Shown here in pieces: positions 38,210 through 45,798 of a stretch of DNA of 64,000 nucleotides. Under the pieces are notes generated by a model. The model was not told where the DNA came from, did not search any database, and saw only the letters and a program-made list of their open reading frames with translations. The stretch is from the NCBI RefSeq assembly GCF_000243215.1, contig NZ_JH594596.1:2053194-2117193 (forward strand). The letters run 5' to 3'. A program made the position numbers and the translations under genes. The DNA is from Odoribacter laneus YIT 12061. Its GTDB lineage: Bacteria; Bacteroidota; Bacteroidia; Bacteroidales; Marinifilaceae. Within the stretch, counting starts at the first letter, position 1; each line of letters opens with the position of its first letter.

Positions 38210-38791
38210 ATGGTTTCAAGAAACGACATAAAACATTTCTATAATCGGATCAAACAATTATTGCTCTATCCGGGAAGAGAATGGGCTATTATTCGTCAGG
38301 AAGAAGACAGTAGTTCAAGACTTTTCAACCTATTTTTTATTCCGGTAACGGGAATCGTTTCTCTGATTGTCATTCCCGGAGGAATATACCGTTTTGGTAT
38401 CTTTCAGGGTATTCTCTACAGTTTAATCAATTTTATTTCAGCAACGGCTGGAGTTTATCTGGCTTTTTTAATTATTCGGGAATACCTGAATAATAAAATT
38501 CCAGATGCGGAAAACACGGCTCTGCACCTCACCGTATACAGTGCATCTGTATTTATTGTTTTTCATAGTTTGTCGGTAGCCTTGATCAACGGATTTTTCA
38601 GTCAATTATTGAGCTTGATCAGTCTGATTTTTATCCGTACTCTTTACGCAGGTATCTCTGCTGTTACACGTTTAGAGGTCAACCAAAAAACCAATACTCT
38701 GATTATTGCCGCTTTGTCGATCATTTGTATTCCGGTAATTTTCAAGAGATTACTAATGATTTTATTTCACATACCTATTCTTAATTTGTAA
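38210..38791 (+). CDS. Yip1-type multi-pass membrane protein
   Basis: A 193-residue integral membrane protein: a cytoplasmic N terminus (YNRIKQLLLYPGREWAIIRQEE, the typical opening of bacterial Yip1 domain proteins), then five hydrophobic helices between about 45 and 190. No catalytic motif; function unknown. It lies 3 bp before smpB and shares its promoter. Confidence 0.78.
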   Translation: MVSRNDIKHFYNRIKQLLLYPGREWAIIRQEEDSSSRLFNLFFIPVTGIVSLIVIPGGIYRFGIFQGILYSLINFISATAGVYLAFLIIREYLNNKIPDAENTALHLTVYSASVFIVFHSLSVALINGFFSQLLSLISLIFIRTLYAGISAVTRLEVNQKTNTLIIAALSIICIPVIFKRLLMILFHIPILNL

Positions 38792-38794
38792 TGC

Positions 38795-39244
38795 ATGTCA
38801 AACGATATTAACATACGGAATAAACGAGCTTCTTTCGATTACGAGTTTTTGGAAGAATACAATGCCGGCATCATCCTCACCGGTACCGAAATTAAATCTG
38901 TCCGGGCCGGGAAAGCCAGTCTGGTTGATTCCTATTGCTATTTCGACAAAGGGGAATTATGGGTAAAGGGGATACACATTGCCGAGTATCGTTTAGGCAC
39001 CTATTATAATCACGAAGAAAAAAGGGAACGGAAACTTCTCCTTACCCGCAAAGAATTACGCAAACTCGAACGCAACGTCAAAGAAACTGGTCTGACAATC
39101 ATCCCGGTCAAAATGTTTATCACAGACAAAGGCTGGGCTAAACTCCGCATCGCCCTCGCAAAAGGAAAAAAAGAATACGACAAACGGGAAACCCTGAAGT
39201 TGAAAGACGCTAAAAGAGATATGGACCGCGTCCGCAAGTTCTAA
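38795..39244 (+). CDS. smpB: SsrA-binding protein SmpB
   Basis: Binds tmRNA (ssrA) and delivers it to stalled ribosomes for trans-translation. 149 residues with [10 protein letters not shown] at the start, [16 protein letters not shown] near 28, the [11 protein letters not shown] segment and the basic C-terminal tail [22 protein letters not shown]. The ssrA gene is not in the window. The stop is followed 1 bp later by the 31-nt hairpin. Confidence 0.98.
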   Translation: MSNDINIRNKRASFDYEFLEEYNAGIILTGTEIKSVRAGKASLVDSYCYFDKGELWVKGIHIAEYRLGTYYNHEEKRERKLLLTRKELRKLERNVKETGLTIIPVKMFITDKGWAKLRIALAKGKKEYDKRETLKLKDAKRDMDRVRKF

Positions 39245-39245
39245 A

Positions 39246-39276
39246 TTACACATTAGGGACGTGCCCTAATGTGTAA
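39246..39276 (+). terminator. 31-nt hairpin after smpB (copy 2 of 3)
   Basis: A perfect 13-bp stem with an ACGTG loop followed by TTTTTCATTTTT: a strong Rho-independent terminator for smpB. Identical, base for base, to the copy at 59458-59488. Confidence 0.85.
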
Positions 39277-39602
39277 TTTTTCATTTTTAAGACTCTATCC
39301 GCCTGGTTTGACTGACATTTTTATCTCAAAAATTTACCTTTATCTTTTCGGTCTGTTTTTACAAACCGTTATATAAAATAGTAAAATCTATACTACTATT
39401 CTTTTTTCTTTCCCTCCTCTCCCGACAAAAACTTTTATTTGATCCTCCAATCTTCGGAGAAGATACAATCAGACATACTTTATTTATTCAGCCCCAAGCG
39501 CAAAATCATTTTTTTATCATTTGGCTTCGGGTTTTTACTTTTATTGTTTACCTTCGCACTCGTTTGAAAAGGTCTCTATTTAATCATAAAAATAACAGAA
39601 TC
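39277..39602. other. Intergenic region before the CoA-transferase
   Basis: 326 bp without a gene. It contains a probable -7 box TACCTTCG (39551-39558), 44 bp before the CoA-transferase ATG; the identical decamer TTACCTTCGC recurs in front of dgt (at 41037). A TTTG at 39522-39525 is 25 nt away, longer than ideal. Confidence 0.4.
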
Positions 39603-40910
39603 ATGTATCAAGGAATAAAAACAGTATCGTTTGAGGAAGCTGTGAAAGTGGTAAAATCCGGTGACCGGATCCACATCCATAGCGTAGCCTGCGCTCCCCA
39701 AGGCCTTATTCAGGCTCTTTGTGCCCGCGGACGTGCCGGAGAGTTAAAAAATATCAAATTACAACATCTCCACACAGAAGGAAGCGCACCTTATGCAGAA
39801 CAAGAATTCGAAGGTGTATTTTCTCTGGAATCCTTTTTTGTGGGAGGCAATGTACGTAAGCCGACCCAGGAAGGATGGGCCGATTATATTCCCGTACACT
39901 TAAGTGAAACACAAAAGTTGATCCGTAGCGGGATTACTCCGGTAGATGTAGCCATGATTCAAGTTTGTCCGCCGGACAAACACGGTTATGTATCTATGGG
40001 TACTTCCGTCGATGCCACGCTGGCTGCCGTACAAACGGCCAAGACAGTTATCGCTGTCATCAACCCCAACGTACCTCGTGCCTGGGGAGATGCGATCATT
40101 AAATTATCCGATATCGACATTTTCTGTGAAGACAATACGCCGCTGATTGAAGCTCATCAGGCAAAATTGTCGGAACAAGATATCAAAATCGGACAGCATT
40201 GTGCGGCTTTGATTGAAGACGGAGCGACCTTACAAATGGGTATCGGTGCTATTCCCAACGCAGTACTTTCTCAATTAGGCAACCACAAAAACCTGGGTAT
40301 ACATACCGAAATGTTTGCCGATGGTGTACTTCCTTTATATTACAAAGGTGTGATCAACAACCTGAATAAAAAATACGATAAAGGAAAAATTGTTTCTACC
40401 TTCCTGATGGGATCGAAAGAAGTTTACGATTTTATCGACGACAATCCTGCCGTAGCCATGATGGACGTAGGGTATACCAATGATCCTTTTATCATTGCCC
40501 AACAACCCAAAATGACGGCGATCAATTCTGCTCTGTCTATCGACATCACCGGTCAGGTAAATGCAGACTCTATCGGTTGTAAATTTTATAGCGGTTGCGG
40601 TGGCCAGTTGGATTTCATCCGTGGAGCAGCAGCCAGTGAAGGTGGCAAACCGATCATCGCCATGCCTTCCGTCACAGCCAAAGGTGTCAGCAAAATTTGT
40701 CCGACCTTAATCAACGGTGCCGGAGTCGTCACTACCCGCTTTGATGCCCATATTGTGGTAACCGAATTCGGTGCTGTCGATTTATATGGGAAAACATTAC
40801 AAGACCGGGCTAAAGCCTTGATTTCCATAGCACATCCGGATCATCAGGAAGAATTGGATAAAGCTGCTTTCGAACGTTTCGGCAGTCATTTCCATTTCGT
40901 AACAAAATAA
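39603..40910 (+). CDS. Acetyl-CoA hydrolase / 4-hydroxybutyrate-type CoA-transferase
   Basis: Family I CoA-transferase of 435 residues that swaps CoA between acyl-CoAs and acids such as acetate, succinate, butyrate or 4-hydroxybutyrate. Seen: LIEDGATLQMGIGAIPNAV near 205, the catalytic glutamate region GIHTEMFADG near 233, and the C-terminal SGCGGQLDFIRGA and RFDAHIVVTEFG segments. The frame is open from a TTG at 39564, but ATG 39603 starts the family-like MYQGIKTVS. The exact acid partner cannot be told from sequence; in a fermenting gut anaerobe it would serve acetate, propionate or butyrate formation. Confidence 0.9.
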   Translation: MYQGIKTVSFEEAVKVVKSGDRIHIHSVACAPQGLIQALCARGRAGELKNIKLQHLHTEGSAPYAEQEFEGVFSLESFFVGGNVRKPTQEGWADYIPVHLSETQKLIRSGITPVDVAMIQVCPPDKHGYVSMGTSVDATLAAVQTAKTVIAVINPNVPRAWGDAIIKLSDIDIFCEDNTPLIEAHQAKLSEQDIKIGQHCAALIEDGATLQMGIGAIPNAVLSQLGNHKNLGIHTEMFADGVLPLYYKGVINNLNKKYDKGKIVSTFLMGSKEVYDFIDDNPAVAMMDVGYTNDPFIIAQQPKMTAINSALSIDITGQVNADSIGCKFYSGCGGQLDFIRGAAASEGGKPIIAMPSVTAKGVSKICPTLINGAGVVTTRFDAHIVVTEFGAVDLYGKTLQDRAKALISIAHPDHQEELDKAAFERFGSHFHFVTK

Positions 40911-40926
40911 AAACAAAACCTGCAAT

Positions 40927-40974
40927 AGAGGGAATTTTTAAAGCTATTTAGGCGATAAAAATTCCCTCTTTTTT
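40927..40974 (+). terminator. Rho-independent terminator of the CoA-transferase
   Basis: A 14-bp perfect stem (AGAGGGAATTTTTA / TAAAAATTCCCTCT) with a 15-nt loop, followed by a T run. Confidence 0.88.
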
Positions 40975-41037
40975 ATATTTTTCGAATTTTCTGTCCTTCT
41001 TCTGTTTCCAAACGATCTATTTTCCACATTTTCTTTT

Positions 41038-41045
41038 TACCTTCG
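41038..41045 (+). promoter_or_regulatory. -7 box of dgt
   Basis: TACCTTCG, a one-mismatch TAnnTTTG, 25 bp before the dgt ATG. The same string precedes the CoA-transferase gene. Confidence 0.4.
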
Positions 41046-41070
41046 CTTTCCATTTATATCGGATCATATT

Positions 41071-42426
41071 ATGATGAATTGGAATACGCTTTTATCTGCA
41101 CACCGCTATCATCCGGGAAGTCCGGCTTCTCTGTTTCATTCACACGACCGTTCCCAATTTCAGCGGGATTACGACAGATTGATTTTTTCTTCCCCTTTCA
41201 GACGGCTTCAAAACAAAACCCAGGTCTTTCCTTTACCGGGTAATATCTTTGTACACAATCGCCTGACGCATAGTCTGGAAGTTGCATCCGTCGGTCGGTC
41301 GCTGGGCAATAAAATCGCCCAATTCCTGAAACAGAACCGGATTCAAATGGAAAATCCGGAATTGTTGGAAGAAATCGGAACCATTGTCAGTAGTGCCTGC
41401 CTGGCTCATGACTTGGGAAATCCCCCTTTCGGACATTCCGGAGAAGAAGCCATTTCCTATTTTTTCAGTGAAGGGGAAGGCCGGTATTTCAAAAAACTAC
41501 TCTCCGATGAAGAATGGACAGATTTAAGTCATTTTGAAGGAAATGCCAATGCTTTTCGTCTGCTGACCCATAGTTTTAATGGCAGAAGGCCTGGAGGTTA
41601 TACAATGACTTATACCACTCTGGCCTCTATTGTAAAATATCCCTTTGAATCTACTTGTGCCACACACAAAGGGTTTAAATACGGTTTTTTCCAAAGTGAA
41701 AAAGAAATATTCCGGCAGGTGGCCGAAGAACTGGGATTGTTGCAGGTAGAAGAACATCCTCTGCAATACGTACGTCATCCTCTGGTATATTTAGTCGAAG
41801 CAGCCGACGACATCTGTTATCAGATTATGGACATTGAAGATTCCCACAAAATGCGGATTCTTTCTTATGATGAAACAACCGCTATACTCGAAAACTTTTA
41901 CGATAAAAACGAAGATAAAGAAGATTTAAAAATCATTGCCCGTACCTTTAAAGTTGTAACCGACAAAAACGAACGGATTGCTTTTTTGAGAGCCGGCATC
42001 ATCAACAAATTGATCAATGCTTGTGCCGATGTATTCTGCAACAACTATGAAGCGATCATGGACGGAACATTTAAAAGCACCCTCATCAAAAATCTTTCCG
42101 GTACGAATAAAGAAGCTTATGACAAATGTACCGATCTGGCATATAGCCGGATATATCATACCGATATTGTTACCCAGATTCAAATTGCCGGTTTTAAAAT
42201 CCTCGGCACCATCCTGAAAGAATATACCGATGCCGTTTTAAAACCGGAAACCTATTATGCCCGGAATATACTATCTGTCATGCCTGAACAATACCAGGTC
42301 AGTAAAGAAAATTCCATGTATACCAAAATACAAACTGTCGTCGACTATGTTTCCGGCATGACCGACTCTTATGCCTTAAACCTTTACCGCAAAATAAAAG
42401 GAATTGAACTCCCGGAGCTCAAATAA
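41071..42426 (+). CDS. dgt: dGTP triphosphohydrolase
   Basis: HD-superfamily enzyme that splits dGTP into deoxyguanosine and triphosphate and so controls nucleotide pools and incoming DNA. The 451 residues begin MMNWNTLLSAHRYHP (either methionine may start). The HD motif ligands appear as HNRLTHSLEV near 66 and CLAHDLGNPPFGHSGE near 111, and the third-metal region as LVEAADDICYQIMDIEDS near 235. RRLQNKTQVFPL near 45 is the family's substrate-site motif. Confidence 0.95.
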   Translation: MMNWNTLLSAHRYHPGSPASLFHSHDRSQFQRDYDRLIFSSPFRRLQNKTQVFPLPGNIFVHNRLTHSLEVASVGRSLGNKIAQFLKQNRIQMENPELLEEIGTIVSSACLAHDLGNPPFGHSGEEAISYFFSEGEGRYFKKLLSDEEWTDLSHFEGNANAFRLLTHSFNGRRPGGYTMTYTTLASIVKYPFESTCATHKGFKYGFFQSEKEIFRQVAEELGLLQVEEHPLQYVRHPLVYLVEAADDICYQIMDIEDSHKMRILSYDETTAILENFYDKNEDKEDLKIIARTFKVVTDKNERIAFLRAGIINKLINACADVFCNNYEAIMDGTFKSTLIKNLSGTNKEAYDKCTDLAYSRIYHTDIVTQIQIAGFKILGTILKEYTDAVLKPETYYARNILSVMPEQYQVSKENSMYTKIQTVVDYVSGMTDSYALNLYRKIKGIELPELK

Positions 42427-42800
42427 GTCTAAAAACAAAATAATAAACAGTACTCCGTACCCGCTTTCTGCTCACCTGCAACTTGCCGACGAAGGAGCCT
42501 TCCCGAAACAAATCCGTCTTCCTCATCAGCTCAGGATGTATCAGGGAATGAAGGAAATACTTATTGTTTTCGGGGAAAGCCGGAAAATCTAAATTTAAGC
42601 ACCAAAACATCCTCCTTTTAGCCGGGCAAAACCTGCCTAACGTCGACGGATAAAGGGTGTTTTTCACACTTCCTTTCCGCACAGCAAGACACCTCCCTCA
42701 TTCTCCCTTTGATTAAACCGAAAACTCCCTCTCAACGAAATATTAATTCCCTAACAAGGGAAAAGATCCCTCTCCCTTCATTTTTCAAAAAAGGGCCGCT
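42427..42800. other. Intergenic region between convergent dgt and subtilisin genes
   Basis: 374 bp with no credible gene. The only clear structure is a short hairpin TTCCCT-AACA-AGGGAA at 42747-42762, a possible weak terminator for either gene; there is no good T run. Confidence 0.5.
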
Positions 42801-45548
42801 TTACAATTTTACAATACTTCTCTTGATTTCTCTGCCCTCGTATTTCAGAATAATCAGGTAAGAACCTCCGCTTAATTGACTCATATTTAAAACACCGGGT
42901 TCAAAAGGGTGAACAGCCACCAATTGCTCTATTACTAATCCACCTGAGGTATTATACACTTTCACCTCCACATTCCCATCGACTTCCTGCCCCATCCGGA
43001 TATTTAACTGATTCACTACCGGATTAGGGTATAAATCCACTTCCTGAGAACCGTCCCGGGCCATAACGAAAAAACTCCGGCTTACACTCTCCCCAAAATA
43101 ATCATAAGCCGTAAGTTCCAAAGTTACCTTTCCCGATTTTAACGCATTTACGACAAGTTGTTCGCCTTGAATGACTGCCCTTATAAGAGAAGTAGAACTA
43201 TTCTTTACTGCATATCTCAAAGTTTCCCCATCGGGATCCTCAAAATATTCCGATAAATTTAGTGTTTTTGAATCCCCTATTTTATCGAAGTACAAATTCT
43301 CCAAAACTTTAGCGGTAATGACAGGCAATTGATTGGGTAATATCGTATAGGGAATCTCCACCTTTGCAGAAGCTCCCCCTTCATCAGTAACCGTCAGCAC
43401 TGCCGTATAATTGCCCGCCCTTGCTTTCTTTGCCGCAAGAGTCACGACAAGGGTTTCGTTCCTTTTCGTCACAGTAGCAATCTGGGCAGGATCCTGAATC
43501 TCATAAGTATAAGCATGTCCTTCAGGATCGGTAACGTCAAAAACAATTTCCACCGTCTCCACAGCCTTTAACACAATATCTCCGGTTGTCCTTCGATTTA
43601 TTACCGGAGCTTCATTGAATAAAGTTTGTCCTTTACTTATCGTTGCAGTAGATTTATTCCCGAACCGATCCTCTCCGATAAGGGCGATATAATAAACCTT
43701 CCCAGCTGTCAAACCAGTGATCTCGACCGTCATCTTATCCCCGGGTTGTTTCCCGTTTACACTCACCGTTTCTTTCGTCACGCCGGCAGGCAAATGAGTA
43801 AAATCGATCCCCTCCAGCGATTGAGTACTCCAGTAAATATGATAGTAAGCCGCTTTTCCATTATCTTCGTCCCGGGTTACACTCCATGTTAAAAAAGCTG
43901 AACTGTATTTCCATTCTACCTGCAAATCGGTCACCGGCTCAGGAGCAATTCCTTCATCTTTTGAAAGGGCAGCACCGGCATCTAAATACCCCACCCCTAA
44001 TTTCCCCCGGTAAGCAGGATTATACTGATCGATATCTCCGACATTTTCCAAAAGTATGGCTTTCAAATCCTCCGGCGTAAAACCGGGATGCCCTACCCCA
44101 AAGGCAGATACCACCAAAGCAGCAACCCCCGACACATGAGGACAGGCCATAGAAGTACCTTGTTTGTATCCATAAGCATTCCCGGGTATAGTGCTATAAA
44201 CGGGACAGGCATCGTTATATTTGCCCCCGTATCGATAGGACCCTCCCGGAGCCGTAATATCCACCCAATCTGCATAATTTGAATAATAAGCTTTGACAAA
44301 ATCAGGGGCCATAGAAGCCACGGACAATACTTTTTCATATTTGGCCGGATAAGCATCCCGATCTGAATCATCATTTCCGGCAGCAAAAATAACAATCCCC
44401 CCTTTCATCGGTCCTACCTGATTCCCGTTTTCATCCAATCCCGCATATTCAATAAAATAGTCGATAGCTGCTTTTGTGGACGCGTTCAAATAAGGTGTAC
44501 TACCCTGTTCAAATACATACGACCAACTGTTCTGACTGATAACAGCTCCGTTATTAGCCCCATACACAATAGCTTGCGGAATTTTCTGACTTCCTTTACT
44601 CTTTCCCCCCGGATCATCACTGGGTTCAAATATCTGACAACTCATCACCCGCACTCCATCTAAAACGCCACTGCCCCCTGCTATCCCACATACCCCCTTC
44701 CCATTATTATTGACAGCTGCAATCGTCCCAGCCACATGCGTTCCGTGAGAATGAGGAATAATCGTAGAAATGTCAGACACAAAATTCCAACCGTATACAT
44801 CTCCCCGATAACCGTTATTATCCAAATCTTCATTCCCTGCTTGCTCGTCCTCGTTTATCCATACATTGTCCCGCAAATCCTCATGATTATAATCTATTCC
44901 TCCATCCACAACCGCTACAATAACTTCCCGTGACCCTGCCGTCACTTTCCAAGCTCTATACAAATTAATATCCGCTCCCGCCACCGAATTAGGCAAATTT
45001 CCTTCATTATGATAATGCCATTGTAAAGAAAGACCCGGATCATTAAAAGGAGTTTCCGTAGCCAACGCCTTTATTTGCTCCAGATTTTTAACCGGGATCA
45101 CTTCTTCTTCATCTCCCAATCGCCTTGCTTGCAGCACGGGTTCGACGGTCTCAATCCCGGGTATATTGGAAAAATCCGAAACAGCCCGGCTCACTGGAAT
45201 ATTCTCGTCAAATTCAATATCATACCATAAATGTAATCCAGCCTTCTGCATCCGAGGCTCAAATTTTCCCCCATACGGGAAAACCCGCTCTATTTTAGAA
45301 GCCCCCAATTGTTCCGCTATTCTGTCTATTTCCGCTATTCCCGTCTGCACCTTCCCCCGAACGGCATTTAATTGTATTTCTCCCTGAACTTCTTCTTTCA
45401 ATTTCACCCGGATAAACCCTTTACAATAATTGGCTTCGTTTGCAAGTATGACTTCCGGATTAATTTCTGCATTCCCCGTTTCCAACGAATCCTCCTGACA
45501 AGCAAAACAGAGCGACAGGAGAAATAAAGAGATCAATTTATAATTCAT
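42801..45548 (-). CDS. Secreted S8 (subtilisin-like) peptidase with T9SS sorting domain
   Basis: Extracellular or surface serine protease of 915 residues. Residues 1-17 are a signal peptide ending LCFAC; the Cys followed by QED resembles a surface-lipoprotein signal, although the lipobox is atypical. An inhibitor-like propeptide (about 40-145) precedes the catalytic domain with D215 (VVDGGID), H268 (SHGTHVAG), N342 and S467 (GTSMACPH). Next come a fibronectin type III domain (about 535-650), cadherin-like domains (about 655-825), and a C-terminal type A sorting domain (DLYPNPVVNQLNI ... GGSYLIILKYEGREIKRSIVKL) for type IX secretion. It lies downstream of hypD; the two may serve peptide use, but no shared operon is evident. 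Confidence 0.93.
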   Translation of the reverse strand: MNYKLISLFLLSLCFACQEDSLETGNAEINPEVILANEANYCKGFIRVKLKEEVQGEIQLNAVRGKVQTGIAEIDRIAEQLGASKIERVFPYGGKFEPRMQKAGLHLWYDIEFDENIPVSRAVSDFSNIPGIETVEPVLQARRLGDEEEVIPVKNLEQIKALATETPFNDPGLSLQWHYHNEGNLPNSVAGADINLYRAWKVTAGSREVIVAVVDGGIDYNHEDLRDNVWINEDEQAGNEDLDNNGYRGDVYGWNFVSDISTIIPHSHGTHVAGTIAAVNNNGKGVCGIAGGSGVLDGVRVMSCQIFEPSDDPGGKSKGSQKIPQAIVYGANNGAVISQNSWSYVFEQGSTPYLNASTKAAIDYFIEYAGLDENGNQVGPMKGGIVIFAAGNDDSDRDAYPAKYEKVLSVASMAPDFVKAYYSNYADWVDITAPGGSYRYGGKYNDACPVYSTIPGNAYGYKQGTSMACPHVSGVAALVVSAFGVGHPGFTPEDLKAILLENVGDIDQYNPAYRGKLGVGYLDAGAALSKDEGIAPEPVTDLQVEWKYSSAFLTWSVTRDEDNGKAAYYHIYWSTQSLEGIDFTHLPAGVTKETVSVNGKQPGDKMTVEITGLTAGKVYYIALIGEDRFGNKSTATISKGQTLFNEAPVINRRTTGDIVLKAVETVEIVFDVTDPEGHAYTYEIQDPAQIATVTKRNETLVVTLAAKKARAGNYTAVLTVTDEGGASAKVEIPYTILPNQLPVITAKVLENLYFDKIGDSKTLNLSEYFEDPDGETLRYAVKNSSTSLIRAVIQGEQLVVNALKSGKVTLELTAYDYFGESVSRSFFVMARDGSQEVDLYPNPVVNQLNIRMGQEVDGNVEVKVYNTSGGLVIEQLVAVHPFEPGVLNMSQLSGGSYLIILKYEGREIKRSIVKL

Positions 45549-45573
45549 ATGGGCTATTTTATATATGAGGTGT

Positions 45574-45581
45574 TAAAGATA
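45574..45581 (-). promoter_or_regulatory. -7 box of the S8 peptidase gene
   Basis: TATCTTTA on the minus strand (one mismatch), with TTGA 20 nt upstream in the -33 position. Leader about 20 nt. Confidence 0.4.
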
Positions 45582-45642
45582 TAAAAATTAATTAAAATTT
45601 ATCAACATATCTCTGAAGTTTCTCCCCCTCATTTTTCCACAA

Positions 45643-45749
45643 TAAAAATACCCGAAAGGATTCTTTCTCTCCTTTACGCCTCCTTCCTTTATAGCTTACA
45701 AATTCCGGTACCGCGTAAATGCCTGTCGAATGCTCTCCTTCCGGGTATT
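45643..45749 (-). terminator. Large structured 3' region of hypD with nested stems
   Basis: On the minus strand AATACCCGGAAGG (45749-45737) pairs with CCTTTCGGGTATT (45659-45647), 13 bp with one G-T pair, followed by TTTTATT. Inside, TTTACGC (45719-45713) pairs with GCGTAAA (45679-45673). It can end hypD transcription; the 77-nt loop is far longer than a simple terminator needs, so a 3'-UTR RNA is possible. Confidence 0.5.
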
Positions 45750-45798
45750 TCCAAAGAAATAAAATCAACTTTCCCTTTTTATAAAAACAGATATTCCC

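Noticed and set aside
42404-42592. Open frames in the dgt-subtilisin gap
   Set aside because: Both strands have short frames here, but no start signal, no family pattern and mutual overlap.
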